From Methylotuvimicrobium sp018830325 (lineage in GTDB: Bacteria; Pseudomonadota; Gammaproteobacteria; Methylococcales; Methylomonadaceae), in NCBI RefSeq assembly GCF_044788715.1, contig NZ_CP173170.1, positions 2,852,001-2,916,000 on the forward strand: DNA of 64,000 bases, read 5' to 3'. This document shows, piece by piece, positions 33,971 through 43,385 of the stretch. The number at the start of each line of letters is the position of its first letter. The stretch's first letter is position 1. A program made the position numbers and the translations under genes. Below the pieces are notes generated by a model. The model was not told the DNA's origin. It was given only the letters and a program-made list of their open reading frames with translations, and did no database searches.

Positions 33971-35396
33971 ATGAAATCATCTTTATTGTTTTCGCTACGA
34001 TTATCGTTATGTTGCGGCCTGAGCCTATTGATCACAAAGCTACCGCATGCCGAAGAGACTTTATCCGTCGATAACGAAGCGGTGATAGAGCAATTGCAAC
34101 AAGAATTTCACGGTTCTTATCCGGAAACCGCCCCGCCTTCGAACAAAGTCCAAAGCCAAGAACTGATTGCCGCCGAAGCCGAATGGGGAATCCTACCGCC
34201 TTACCAGACTACGGTTTGGGCCTATAACGGCAAAATCGCACCCGTTATCCGCATCAAGCTGGGCGAAACGCTCAAGCTGACGCTACACAACAAGTTACCG
34301 CAAGCGACTTCGATTCATTGGCACGGAGTAAGACTGCCGAATGCCATGGACGGCGTGCCGGGCGGTCACCCAGCCGGCCATCGAACCCGGCACAAGCTTC
34401 ACCTATGAATTTACCCCGAAAGACGCCGGCACGTTCTGGTTTCATCCACATGCCAATTCTCCCGAACAAATCGAACGCGGCTTGCAAGGACTATTGATCG
34501 TCGAAAACCCGGACGAACCGAAATATTCACAAGATCTCGCCTGGATCGTGGATGACTGGCTATTGGAAAAAGGCGCGAAAATTCACGATCGTTTCGTCAC
34601 CGGTCACGATTTGATGCATGACGGGCGCTGGGGCAACGTCGTGACGGTCAACGGCCAGTTCCGGCCTTCGATTCCGGTCAAACCCGGCGAACGCATTCGG
34701 ATCAGAATGGTGAATTCCGCCAACGGCCGCGTGTTCGCGCCGACCGTGGAAGGCATCGAAGCCCAGATTATAGCCGTTGACGGTCTGCCGGCCCAAAGCC
34801 CCATAACGTTACAAAATTTTTATTTGGCTCCCGGCAATCGCATCGATCTGGACCTGACCATTCCTAAAAACGCCGCCGGAAAAACATTCGCTGTTTTGGA
34901 TAGCTTCGGCAAAAAAGCCAACAACTTGGCCATGATACAAGTGGAAGACACGACAGCCGTAACTACGCCGACCTTCAAGCCTATCCAGGCCAAGCATTTT
35001 CCGGACTGGCGATCGGCAATCGACGCCCCGGTCACGCACGAGTTCATGCTGAACGCAATGCGCGGAGGCGAACACGGCATTACCTGGACCATCGACGGTC
35101 ACAGCGGTCACGACACTATCGCGCAAGAACTGCAAGCCCATCGCTTTTACCGCCTGCGCTTTACCAACCGCTCTTATCGCTTGCATCCAATGCATCTGCA
35201 CGGCCAATTCTTCCAAGTCATCGCGGTCGACGACCGGCCGGTGCGAGAAGGCTTTTGGCGCGACACGGTATTGATTGGTCCCAAGCAATCGGTCGATATC
35301 GGCTTGGTGCCGATCGACAAAGGGCTCTGGGCGCTACACTGCCATATTCTCGAACACGCCGAAGCCGGCATGATGACTACGATACGCATTCAATAA
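33971..35396 (+). pseudogene. multicopper oxidase with a single-base frameshift
   Basis: Signal peptide near residues 1-27, then a three-cupredoxin copper oxidase. HWHGVRLP (frame 1) and FWFHPHAN, HPMHLHGQFFQV and WALHCHILEHAEAGMM (frame 2) supply the trinuclear and type-1 copper ligands. One extra G near 34362-34365 (CCGGGCGGTCACC where CCGGGCGTCACC would read GVPGVTQPAIEPG) switches frames between the two halves. All copper motifs are intact, so the break is very recent, a sequencing error, or a phase-variable site. Without it the protein is about 475 aa and would be a periplasmic copper oxidase of the CopA/laccase type. Confidence 0.85.
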
Positions 35397-35569
35397 CCCG
35401 AAAATCTCGGTACGGAATATTGCTAGCGAGCAAAATCATTCGACTAGAATAACCTCCGCTCTTCCCAAAAATACGGCTATAGGTTTTGAATATCAGCTAA
35501 CGTTTCTGTAGCTGAGGCCATGACTTAGTATTCGATGCTGAAATGTGTACTTTGCCAAGCCGGCCGCCA

Positions 35570-35722
35570 CCATTAAACCTAAAATCGGCAGTTTAATCAT
35601 GGTTCATTATGTAACTCAAGAGGTTGCCTGAGTATCACCGACAAGCTATCGGGTGAGCGAAAGTTTTATACGAACGCTCAACAAGTTATTGAATTAACTT
35701 CTTATCCTTCATAGTGACAGGA
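35570..35722. repeat. intergenic repeat, family 2, copy c
   Basis: Begins CCTAAAATCGGCAGTTTAATC and ends CAAGTTATTGAATTAACTTC then TTCATAGTGA. It includes GGGTGAGCGAAAGTT, as in copy a. Inverted relative to 19505. Confidence 0.65.
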
Positions 35723-35968
35723 AAGTTGAATTTCCGCTATTTGCGATACACTATGGATTCTTATGCTTAATTATCGCATGGTAGTCGGGTTCGCGCGATC
35801 TTCGAATGAAACCGGCGCGGCGGAAATATGGCACTGCCGAGCGGCATGGATTCGCTATGTTCTGATAAGCTTAGCGAGTTAAACGATTTCTTTTTTCTAT
35901 CGTCGGAATACAAAATAATGAATACATTAAGCAATTTATTTATCAGAACCTGCCGTCTAAAAGCAATT

Positions 35969-38767
35969 ATGATGAAAAAATTCGCATCGAGTCTGATCGT
36001 CCTGCCGGTATTGTTATACTCGGCCGGAGCCTTGGCGATTTCTGATCAAGCCGGTCAAGATTATGAAAAGGCGGTTGTTGCGTATCGTAATGGTGAAGTC
36101 AAGACAGCCATCATTCATTTAAAAAATGCTCTTCAGCATCATCCTGATTACGTATCGGCACATATTTTATTGGGCGAAGCTTATTTGCTGGAAAAAGATC
36201 TTGCCGGCGCCGAAGTCGCTTTATCCCGAGCAATGAAGCTTGGGGCCGACAAATCGCTGCTTGTCCGGCATCTGGCGCAATTGTATCTTTACCAAATCAA
36301 ATACAGTCAACTAATCAATGAAATCGATCCCGAGCATTACAGTCAATCGGTTCAATCCGAACTTCACGTATTCCGCGGCGACGCCTATTTGCAACTCGGC
36401 CTGATCGACAATGCAATTGAAGAATATAATACGGCAGCTCGAAAAAACCCTGCATCGGTTGCCCCATCAATAGGTAGAGCCAATGCCCTGCTCCGCAAAA
36501 ACGATTTTCAAGAAGCATCATTGTTTGCCGATCAGGCTACCTTGATGGAACCCGGTAATGCCGGTACTTGGTATATCAAAGCATCCATCAAACATGCCAA
36601 AGGCGAATTGAATGCTGCGGTCGCCGATTACGACAAAGCGTTGAGCATTGATCCCGAACATCTCGACGCCCGTCTGGCCCGTATCGGAATTTTCATGGAC
36701 CAGAAAAAAGACGAACAAGCCGAGTCCGATCTTCTATTCGTTAGGAAAATGTATCCCTTCGACCCCAAAGCGGCCTATTTACTTTCCGTTGTATTGGCGC
36801 GTAACGGTAAAGTAGATGAAGCAGCTAAGTTTCTGGAGGAAGCCGACGATATTTTGAGTCAGATCAAACAGGAATTTTTACTACAACACTCGCAAAGCTT
36901 ACTACTTTCAGCCTTGGTCAATTACAGCCTAAACCGGTTCGAACAAGCGTCCGTTTTCGCAAAAAACTATATCGATCGTTTTCCGGATCATCCCGGCGTC
37001 TACAAATTGCTCGGAACGATGCTCCTGTCGAAAAACGCTCCGGACAAAGTCATCGAACTGCTGAATCCGGTGATACCGCACGCGCACAAAGATTTCCGGC
37101 TATCGTTGATCCTTGCCGAAGCCTATATGAAATTGGGCCGTTACGACAAAGCAACAGAAATGCTCAACCTAGCGTCCGAAAACACCTCGCACGTTGAGGG
37201 TGGACGGACTGATTTGGGGCTGGCATGGCTTGCTTTGGGTCAAGAAAACCAGGGTATTGAAGAACTGGAACGCGATTTCGCGGCTAACCCCGTGTCCGGT
37301 ACAGCCGGTTTGCCTCTGCTAATTCTCTACGTCAAAAGGGGCGAAACCGGCAAAGGAATGGCTCTCGCACGACAGTTGCATCTCAAAGAACCCGAAAATC
37401 TCACGATATTGAACATGCTTGGCATCGTTCAGGCGGCTGCGGGACAATTGACCGAAGCCCGGAACAGTTTTGAAAAGGCGGCGGAGATTAACTCCCAATT
37501 CCTTCCCGCACAATTCAACCTAGGCAAATTGGACTCGGCTGAAAAAAAATTCGACAAAGCTGAACGTCGTTTGTCTGAATTGCACAGCAAATACCCGAAA
37601 AATCAAGCCGTCATGATTGAATTGGCCAGAGTACTCGGTAATACCTCGAATTATGATGAAGCGGAACGTGTGTTGACGGAAGCCAAAAAAATCAACGCCA
37701 AATCGGTGCCGGTTTTTTTAGCGCAAATCGATTTAAAATTAAAACAGCAGAAGTATTCCGAGGCGGTACAAGTTGCCAGGGGAGCTTTAGCTTTAGCACC
37801 TGAGGACGCAGGCATACTCGGTGCGCTTGGACAAGCATACCTGTCGTCGGGCAATAATAAACAGGCGGCCGTGATTTTCGAACGGATGGCCAGGAACGCC
37901 GGATTTCATGCGGAACGGCTCTATGACATCGCAAACCGCCAGATTGCCGCCGAAGATTATCTAAACGCCATCGAATCCCTTAAAAATGCCGTTTTGAGTG
38001 ATGAAGCCCATGTGCCCTCACGAATTAGACTAGCCGAATTGCAATTGAATTACGGTAATCCGCTTTTGGCTCTAAATTTGGCACAGGAATTGGTTGAAAA
38101 ATATCCCGAAAAAGCCCACGGATACCGGTTAATGGGCGATATCCAAAGGCGCGAACAAAATTATACCGGTGCTTTGCAGCACTATCGAACGGCTTTCGGC
38201 AAAGAAAAGAATATCGATCATTTGATGAAGCTGTACTTTGCTTACAAACAGGCAGGACAAAATAACGACGCATTCGAATTGTTGAAATCTTGGACAGGCG
38301 ACCGGCCGGACGACCATGCGGCGATTGCCGCCTTGGCCGAAGAGTTTTTACATAGAAACAAATGGCACGAAGCACAACAGCATTTTGAACGATTGTCGAC
38401 GATTTACCCGAACGACGCGTCCTTAATGAACAATCTGGCTTACATTTATTTTCAGCAAAACGACAGAAATGCTTTACGCGTTGCCGAGCGCGCGCGCGAA
38501 TTGGCGCCCGAGCTTGCCAGCGTCAACGATACACTGGGATGGATCTTGGTCCACGAAGGACAAATCGAAAAGGGCTTGAATTATTTGCGCAACGCCCACT
38601 CCAGGGCATCCGAAGATCCGGAAATTCGCTATCACATCGGCGTAGCGCTTTATCGTCTGGGCCGGCTCGACGAGGCAAAGGCAGAGTTTGAAACTGCAAT
38701 AAACGCGGGGCAAACATTCAACGGCATCGAAGACGCGAAAGCATTAAGGGATAAGATCGGTCGATGA
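35969..38767 (+). CDS. prsT: PEP-CTERM/exosortase-associated TPR protein, PrsT-like
   Basis: 932 aa from the ATG at 35969; the frame is open from 35828, and a start at 35918 is also possible. The chosen start gives a clean signal peptide (MMKKFASSLIVLPVLL, cleaved after ALA). The rest is a solenoid of about 20 TPR units, for example YRNGEVKTAIIHLKNALQHH at the front and YRLGRLDEAKAEFETAINAG at the end. PrsT-type proteins accompany exosortase XrtA systems and extracellular polysaccharide export. A PEP-CTERM protein follows 111 bp downstream. No exosortase gene is in the window. Confidence 0.85.
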   Translation: MMKKFASSLIVLPVLLYSAGALAISDQAGQDYEKAVVAYRNGEVKTAIIHLKNALQHHPDYVSAHILLGEAYLLEKDLAGAEVALSRAMKLGADKSLLVRHLAQLYLYQIKYSQLINEIDPEHYSQSVQSELHVFRGDAYLQLGLIDNAIEEYNTAARKNPASVAPSIGRANALLRKNDFQEASLFADQATLMEPGNAGTWYIKASIKHAKGELNAAVADYDKALSIDPEHLDARLARIGIFMDQKKDEQAESDLLFVRKMYPFDPKAAYLLSVVLARNGKVDEAAKFLEEADDILSQIKQEFLLQHSQSLLLSALVNYSLNRFEQASVFAKNYIDRFPDHPGVYKLLGTMLLSKNAPDKVIELLNPVIPHAHKDFRLSLILAEAYMKLGRYDKATEMLNLASENTSHVEGGRTDLGLAWLALGQENQGIEELERDFAANPVSGTAGLPLLILYVKRGETGKGMALARQLHLKEPENLTILNMLGIVQAAAGQLTEARNSFEKAAEINSQFLPAQFNLGKLDSAEKKFDKAERRLSELHSKYPKNQAVMIELARVLGNTSNYDEAERVLTEAKKINAKSVPVFLAQIDLKLKQQKYSEAVQVARGALALAPEDAGILGALGQAYLSSGNNKQAAVIFERMARNAGFHAERLYDIANRQIAAEDYLNAIESLKNAVLSDEAHVPSRIRLAELQLNYGNPLLALNLAQELVEKYPEKAHGYRLMGDIQRREQNYTGALQHYRTAFGKEKNIDHLMKLYFAYKQAGQNNDAFELLKSWTGDRPDDHAAIAALAEEFLHRNKWHEAQQHFERLSTIYPNDASLMNNLAYIYFQQNDRNALRVAERARELAPELASVNDTLGWILVHEGQIEKGLNYLRNAHSRASEDPEIRYHIGVALYRLGRLDEAKAEFETAINAGQTFNGIEDAKALRDKIGR

Positions 38768-38878
38768 TTCATTACGCGGATTAAACAAATTTCGTACCAT
38801 CGTACAATAGCAGTGATATCCGGTTCGTGATAAAAAGTGTCTAAATTCAATCATTCAGCCAATCAAGGGGAAAAATAT

Positions 38879-39667
38879 ATGTTGAAAATTTATTCTGCGG
38901 CACTTTTTCTGTCCGTAGCGACAGCCTTGCCGGTAACGGCACAAGCTACGGCTTCTTTTACCATAACGTCGTCGCAGAGCCAATGCGGCAGCAGCGGTTG
39001 CACGTTCAACGGGGACGGTGTCTCGGCGGACGTTACGGCTTTTTCATCGACAGGGTATTCAAATACCACTTTCCGAAACGCAACAACGGCATACTGGAAC
39101 GGTAGCGGTTTGGGAGTATACAGTTCGAATGACAGCGGATCGCCTAGTCATTCGGTCGATAATTATAATGGCGTCGACGTCGCACTGTTTTCATTTAGCG
39201 AAAACGTAACGCTGCAATCCATTTCTATCGGCTGGAAATACTACGATGCCGATATCTCGGTATTGGCCTATACCGGAGCCGGAGCGCCATCCAGTTTACT
39301 TGGTAAATCTGCAGCGGGTTTATTGTCTTCCGGATGGACGCTGATAGGTCATTACGCCGACTTAGTCACGAATACCGCTAAAGCAATCAACGAGGCGGCC
39401 GTTTCTTCCAGCTATTGGCTGATCAGTGCCTACAACAGTGCGTTAGGTAGCGCCCCTTCGGGCAATAGTCCGGGCGGTTATCTCGGTATGAGTAACGATT
39501 ATTTTAAAGTCGTCAATTTAAAGGGTACAACGCCGCCGTCAACGGGCAACACGCAAAGCGTACCGGAACCGTCGACTATCTTAATGTTGACATTGGGGCT
39601 CATTTTCTTCTGGAAAACAGCACTTAAATCGCGTCAGGAAGGTTCCAGTCATACCTTGGCAGCATAG
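38879..39667 (+). CDS. PEP-CTERM sorted secreted protein
   Basis: 262 aa from the ATG at 38879 with AAGGGG 8 nt upstream; a GTG-start extension to 38837 is not supported. Signal peptide to about residue 22 (ATALPVTAQA). The Ser/Gly/Asn-rich body has two Cys (QCGSSGCTF). The C-terminus is the exosortase sorting signal: VPEPSTILMLTLGLIFFW followed by basic residues. It should be cut and anchored or released at the cell surface. The function of the mature body is unknown. Confidence 0.9.
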   Translation: MLKIYSAALFLSVATALPVTAQATASFTITSSQSQCGSSGCTFNGDGVSADVTAFSSTGYSNTTFRNATTAYWNGSGLGVYSSNDSGSPSHSVDNYNGVDVALFSFSENVTLQSISIGWKYYDADISVLAYTGAGAPSSLLGKSAAGLLSSGWTLIGHYADLVTNTAKAINEAAVSSSYWLISAYNSALGSAPSGNSPGGYLGMSNDYFKVVNLKGTTPPSTGNTQSVPEPSTILMLTLGLIFFWKTALKSRQEGSSHTLAA

Positions 39668-39759
39668 GGTCGAATTAGGGAACACCCATTAACTTGTCAT
39701 AGTCAATAATATGTAAATTTCAAAATCTGCCTCCTTTCGCAATAGTTTAGCCCATGTTA

Positions 39760-40404
39760 TCAGCCTAGTTTCAGCACATGAACTAAATAGTTGTGGTTGG
39801 GCATACCTTCATAGGGGCGGTCGGGGCTTATAGTCATTTGGGTCTTGGCGCCCCAGTTATACATGTAGCCGGCTTCGTTAATGTAGACCCAATGACGTAG
39901 GCCAAGAAAGCCGTTATTTATGTTCGCGTTATCACCGACACCGCATACACAATTCTTGAAATTACTTAAGTTCTCTTTGCACCAGACACCATTGTGTGGA
40001 ATCTCGGTCGCCTTGGCACCGATCCAGTCGATATATGCCATCAATGCGTTCTTTGTCATGGCAATACCCCAGCCGGCTTCGGTTGCCTTTGCTCCTTTAG
40101 TACCGCCACTCAACTTGATCGCATTGACTGATTTTTGGCACTCTAGGATCAGAGTGTCAATGGTCTTGTTGGCATGAACGCCTCCGAACGTCCGAGTGAA
40201 CCTAACCAGTTCATCCGCAATCTCCGGTTTACTCAACTTAACATATTTTAGAAAAGCCAATATAGACAGCCCCAGGTTATATTCCAGTTCGTCCTGACTC
40301 AGTCCATTCAGAGCATCGCCGTCATTTTTCGATAGTAGTATTCCATGAATTACGGAGACGAACCCGCAAACACCACCCCAATAGTTTTGACCAAGAAGCT
40401 GCAT
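39760..40404 (-). CDS. hypothetical protein with possible papain-like Cys/His signature
   Basis: 214 aa, no signal peptide. NYWGGVCGFVSVIHGIL near the N-terminus and GLRHWVYINEAGYMYNWGA near residue 168-187 resemble the catalytic Cys and His/Asn blocks of papain-like cysteine peptidases (C39- or effector-type). The middle is helical with no family I recognise. It stands alone, has lower GC than neighbours, and is next to accessory DNA. A secreted or toxin-like role is a guess. Confidence 0.55.
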   Translation of the reverse strand: MQLLGQNYWGGVCGFVSVIHGILLSKNDGDALNGLSQDELEYNLGLSILAFLKYVKLSKPEIADELVRFTRTFGGVHANKTIDTLILECQKSVNAIKLSGGTKGAKATEAGWGIAMTKNALMAYIDWIGAKATEIPHNGVWCKENLSNFKNCVCGVGDNANINNGFLGLRHWVYINEAGYMYNWGAKTQMTISPDRPYEGMPNHNYLVHVLKLG

Positions 40405-40970
40405 GGTAAACCCTTTTTATTCTAGCGTTATAATTAAGAAAACGACCCATCCAGAATAGCGATAAAAATGTTTAATTTATAGCGATGTATGCGGTAATAG
40501 TTTAAAAACATCGAAATCGTCATCCCGACAGGGATTGACGGGCGCCCGGCGGGCCAAACCGGGATGGCGCCAACTTTTAACGCGAACATAATCTAATTAA
40601 TAGTCCATTCAACAAACGACGTCAATAAATCGGTAAATTGAGGTCAATCCTTATGGCACTCGCCCTTCACAGTTTCACCTATTTGACTAAGCGGATCACA
40701 GCAGGGGCTTTGATTTTGCATTATTTCGTTGGTTTCCGAGAAACCGGGGTTTCGACTAGAACAGGCCCCCCAGCGCGGCAGGCCCCCTGTGTCAAGATAG
40801 TTGTCGCCGAACACTAAAAATTGAAGAGCAAGGTCTGGATGTCAAATTTAAGGACTGCCCCACAGTCTTTCTACGTCCAGCCTACACCAATTGTTAATGG
40901 CCAATAAAAACTGGCCTCTAGCGCCCCGATGACTCAGGCCGGCCGCTCATTATTTTTTGTGCAGTCGGAT
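40405..40970. other. gene-free accessory stretch
   Basis: No supportable gene. It contains a GC-rich inverted stretch around 40519-40578 (CGTCATCCCGACAGGGATTG and GGCGCCAAC) resembling the core of the MITEs at 42848 and 46814, and a segment near 40700 (GGGGCTTTGATTTTGCATTA) related to the repeat at 43205. Confidence 0.4.
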
Positions 40971-40974
40971 ATGA

Positions 40975-41003
40975 TTGACAAAGCGCATTAATAGACATAT
41001 TTT
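40975..41003 (+). promoter_or_regulatory. predicted sigma70 promoter of the Xre/RES module
   Basis: TTGACA at 40975-40980 and TATTTT at 40998-41003 with a 17-nt spacer; an overlapping TATAAT follows at 41003. AGGAAGGAGAT directly before the ATG at 41041 is a very strong ribosome binding site. Confidence 0.6.
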
Positions 41004-41040
41004 ATAATTATATCTATATATGGATTAACAGGAAGGAGAT

Positions 41041-41445
41041 ATGAACAAGAGTGCTAAACATGATTTTTCACATGATAAATCTTCTATCGCAAAAGGCGCT
41101 TTAAACACATTCTTCAATATAGCCGACGCATGGCGGCTTAATACAGAGCAGGCCATGAAGCTATTGGGATTAGACTCAAAAAGTACTTTCTTTAAATGGA
41201 AAAAGAAGCCTGAGGAAGCTAACTTGACTCAAGATAAGCTTGAGCGGCTTTCCTATATCTTTGGGATCTACAAGGCGCTGCAAATTCTTTTACCTAAACC
41301 TGAGGCCTCCGATACTTGGTTGAGTCGACCCAATTCAGCGAGTCCGTTTAATGGGCAGTCTGCTTTGGACAGAATGTTATCAGGACATGTGGCTGATCTA
41401 TATGTCGTCCGCCAATACTTGGATAGCCAACGTGGTTGGTCTTAG
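41041..41445 (+). CDS. Xre/MbcA/ParS-type antitoxin
   Basis: 134 aa. An N-terminal helix-turn-helix (TEQAMKLLGLDSKSTFFKWK) and a C-terminal toxin-binding region (LFGIYKAL-like YIFGIYKALQILLP, then SALDRMLSGHVADLYVVRQY and LD) are typical of antitoxins paired with RES toxins. It binds and neutralises the RES toxin and represses its own promoter. First gene of the pair. Confidence 0.87.
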   Translation: MNKSAKHDFSHDKSSIAKGALNTFFNIADAWRLNTEQAMKLLGLDSKSTFFKWKKKPEEANLTQDKLERLSYIFGIYKALQILLPKPEASDTWLSRPNSASPFNGQSALDRMLSGHVADLYVVRQYLDSQRGWS

Positions 41446-42157
41446 TGAGTTATTGCAGAACTCTTTGATCAACTGGAAACCCTGTTGGCGACTCGTTCCA
41501 AGCAGGTTTCCACCCGTTGGCCTATTTGATCGAGTTGCAGACCCGGAGTATTTGGAAGTGGTTTTCTTAATTGAAAGCCTAACCAATGATCGTTTACGCG
41601 AAGAGGCTGGAGAGATTTCTCTTGTCCCGCCGGACGAACGAATTTCAGGCCCGGGAACAACGCCAATCATGGCCGCATTCACGCATTTAAATCCGGAAGG
41701 CAGCCGCTTTACCGATGGCTCATATGGCGTATATTACGCGGCAAAGGATATTGATACCGCTATTGAGGAAACCAAGTTTCATAGGAAACGATTTCTTGAG
41801 GCAACCAATCAGCCGCCAATAGAAATAGGCATGCGCAGCTATGCATCGGATATAAATACAGAGTTTCACGATATCCGCGGCAAACAGAGCGACATGCCGG
41901 ATATTTATACTTCCAGTCCGGACCAATATTCTTATCCTCAGACGCTTGCATGTGAACTTCGCAATAATGGCTCAAACGGTATCGTTTACGATAGCGTCAG
42001 GCGCCAGGGCGGAGAGTGTATCGCAATATTTAGACCTAAGGTTTTGTCACCCGTACGCCAAGGCAAACATTACTGTTATGTTTGGGATGGTTCTGATTTT
42101 TCAAACGTGTATGTAAAAACGGAATATAAGCCAAGCAAGAGAAGCAGAACCCGTTAA
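41402..42157 (+). CDS. RES-domain toxin (NAD+ phosphorylase family)
   Basis: Open to 252 aa from the ATG at 41402. The start is uncertain: a TTG at 41453, 8 nt after the antitoxin stop, gives 234 aa and fits relatives better. RES features are WRLVPSRFPPVGLFDRV, GSRFTDGSYGVYYAAKDIDTA with the Arg and Tyr/Glu of the active site, and NGIVYDSVRRQGGECIAIFR. RES toxins deplete NAD+. It overlaps or abuts the antitoxin gene. Confidence 0.87.
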   Translation: MSSANTWIANVVGLSELLQNSLINWKPCWRLVPSRFPPVGLFDRVADPEYLEVVFLIESLTNDRLREEAGEISLVPPDERISGPGTTPIMAAFTHLNPEGSRFTDGSYGVYYAAKDIDTAIEETKFHRKRFLEATNQPPIEIGMRSYASDINTEFHDIRGKQSDMPDIYTSSPDQYSYPQTLACELRNNGSNGIVYDSVRRQGGECIAIFRPKVLSPVRQGKHYCYVWDGSDFSNVYVKTEYKPSKRSRTR

Positions 42158-42284
42158 AACAACCATTTTCGGTCGGACATTTGGCACAAGCGCGTTTCAA
42201 ACAGGATGGGGTGGACTCAACACTCGTGTCACCAACCGCCATTTAAACTGATCGATTGGCCGCTGCCGACGGGCAGCTTCCAGC

Positions 42285-42375
42285 TCGCGTAGCTCCGATT
42301 AGCGAACGCGTAATCGGAGGAATGAAGGCCGCCTTCGAGCGATTACGCTATGCTAATCGCTCCTACGGCCCTGAT
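42285..42375. repeat. REP-like palindromic sequence
   Basis: GAGCGATTA and TAATCGCTC form a 9-bp stem near 42339-42364, preceded by CGTAGCTCCGATTAGCGAACG and CGTAATCGGAGG, the form of common gammaproteobacterial REP units. Nothing else in 42158-42461. Confidence 0.6.
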
Positions 42376-42461
42376 CTCCAATCATGCATTGCATGATTGG
42401 AAGACTTGACCCCGTCCGCGTCTTGTCTGACCCCAGTTTCTTGCAATTTCGAACAAGTCCG

Positions 42462-42644
42462 TTAACCCCCTTTCGGCCCCGCAAACCACCAGAGTATCAG
42501 ACCGACAACGGGCAGCAGTAATATCAAAATCACCCATAAAACTTGCGATCCAGTTGAAGCACCACTTTTTACAATGCTAATAATGGCCCAGATATTCAGG
42601 ACAAGCACTATAAGTCCCAGAAAACCGCCGACTTCAATATCCAT
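42462..42644 (-). CDS. PLD nuclease N-terminal (PLDc_N) domain membrane protein
   Basis: 60 aa, two membrane helices joined by a short loop (NIWAIISIVKSGASTGSQV, then VLWVILILLLPVVGLILWW, ending FAGPKGG). It matches the short PLDc_N domain often found alone. Function unknown. AGGGGG lies just before the ATG. Confidence 0.75.
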   Translation of the reverse strand: MDIEVGGFLGLIVLVLNIWAIISIVKSGASTGSQVLWVILILLLPVVGLILWWFAGPKGG

Positions 42645-42807
42645 AAGTCCCCCTAACAGGTTTGTGTTTAATGAATAAACTATTTTGTCTCATCAGCTTC
42701 AAACTTTACGCTTAAAAAATGGGTGAGTTCTGTACGGTAACGCACATTGCTCAGCTTGCAACAAATTAGATGATGGAAATATCGCTCAAAAATATCGTGT
42801 CTAACCC

Positions 42808-43087
42808 TGAGGTATCCCCACAAAACGCTCGTTCCCACGCAGAGCATCACTGCCATTAAGTTAAGGGAAACCCGTCATTCCGCCATGGACTGGCGGAATC
42901 CAGTGCCATGGATGGCAAGCTTTTGAGGCACATTAGAGCCTGAATGCAAGCATTACTTATCTCTGTGACGGCTTAACTTAATGGCAGTGGCGCAGAGCGT
43001 AGGAACGATGATAAAAAATAAATATATCTATCAACCAATTTTCAGCCAAAAAATTGTTTTATTTGGCTATTTCGTGGGGATACCTCA
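42808..43087. mobile_element. 280-bp MITE with 14-bp inverted ends and an 11-bp target duplication
   Basis: TGAGGTATCCCCAC at 42808-42821 and GTGGGGATACCTCA at 43074-43087 are perfect inverted repeats. GTGTCTAACCC at 42797-42807 is repeated exactly at 43088-43098. No coding capacity. An 11-bp duplication fits the IS4 group. It contains a second element at 42848-42989, so the original length was about 140 bp. Confidence 0.85.
42848..42989. mobile_element. 142-bp MITE nested in the 42808 element
   Basis: Perfect 18-bp inverted ends CACTGCCATTAAGTTAAG and CTTAACTTAATGGCAGTG. The core CGTCATTCCGCCATGG and TGGCGGAATCCAG is a palindrome shared with 46814-46990. It splits a CGTTCCCACGCAGAGC / GCAGAGCGTAGGAACG palindrome of the outer element. 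No clear target duplication. Confidence 0.8.
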
Positions 43088-43204
43088 GTGTCTAACCCCA
43101 TTTCCTTATTGTGACCCTTCCGCCATTGCGGCGGTGACATGCGCATCGTGAAAACGCGCATACCGAAAGTCTACGCTATTCAAGCCAATCCGCCAACAGT
43201 AAAT

Positions 43205-43332
43205 CGGGGTCAGGCCTTACACTTGACATTTGCCTTCCCCTTTTTTTACCCATTACACTGCGCGGCTCACTGTAGGAGTTCTAATTTTGCATCATCTCAT
43301 TGCTTTCCGCGTAGATAGGCCATTCAAAATCG
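43205..43332. repeat. accessory repeat, copy 1 (second copy at 48414-48543)
   Basis: Shared blocks with 48414-48543 are ACTTGACATTTGCCTTCC-type, CACTGTAGGAGTT, ATTTTGCATCATCTC, GCTTTCCGCGTAG and GGCCATTCAAAATCG. Same orientation, about 80 percent alike by eye. No ORF of note; origin unknown. Confidence 0.6.
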
Positions 43333-43385
43333 CCCTGGGCTACACCTCGTTTTCTCCAGATTCAAAACGACAAGAAACCAATAAA

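Noticed and set aside
35828..35968. 47-residue N-terminal extension of PrsT
   Set aside because: It would bury the signal peptide; the Met at 35969 gives a normal secreted start, though 35918 remains possible.
42797..43098. CRISPR-like repeats
   Set aside because: The repeats are paired inverted ends and one target duplication, not regularly spaced direct repeats; no cas genes seen.
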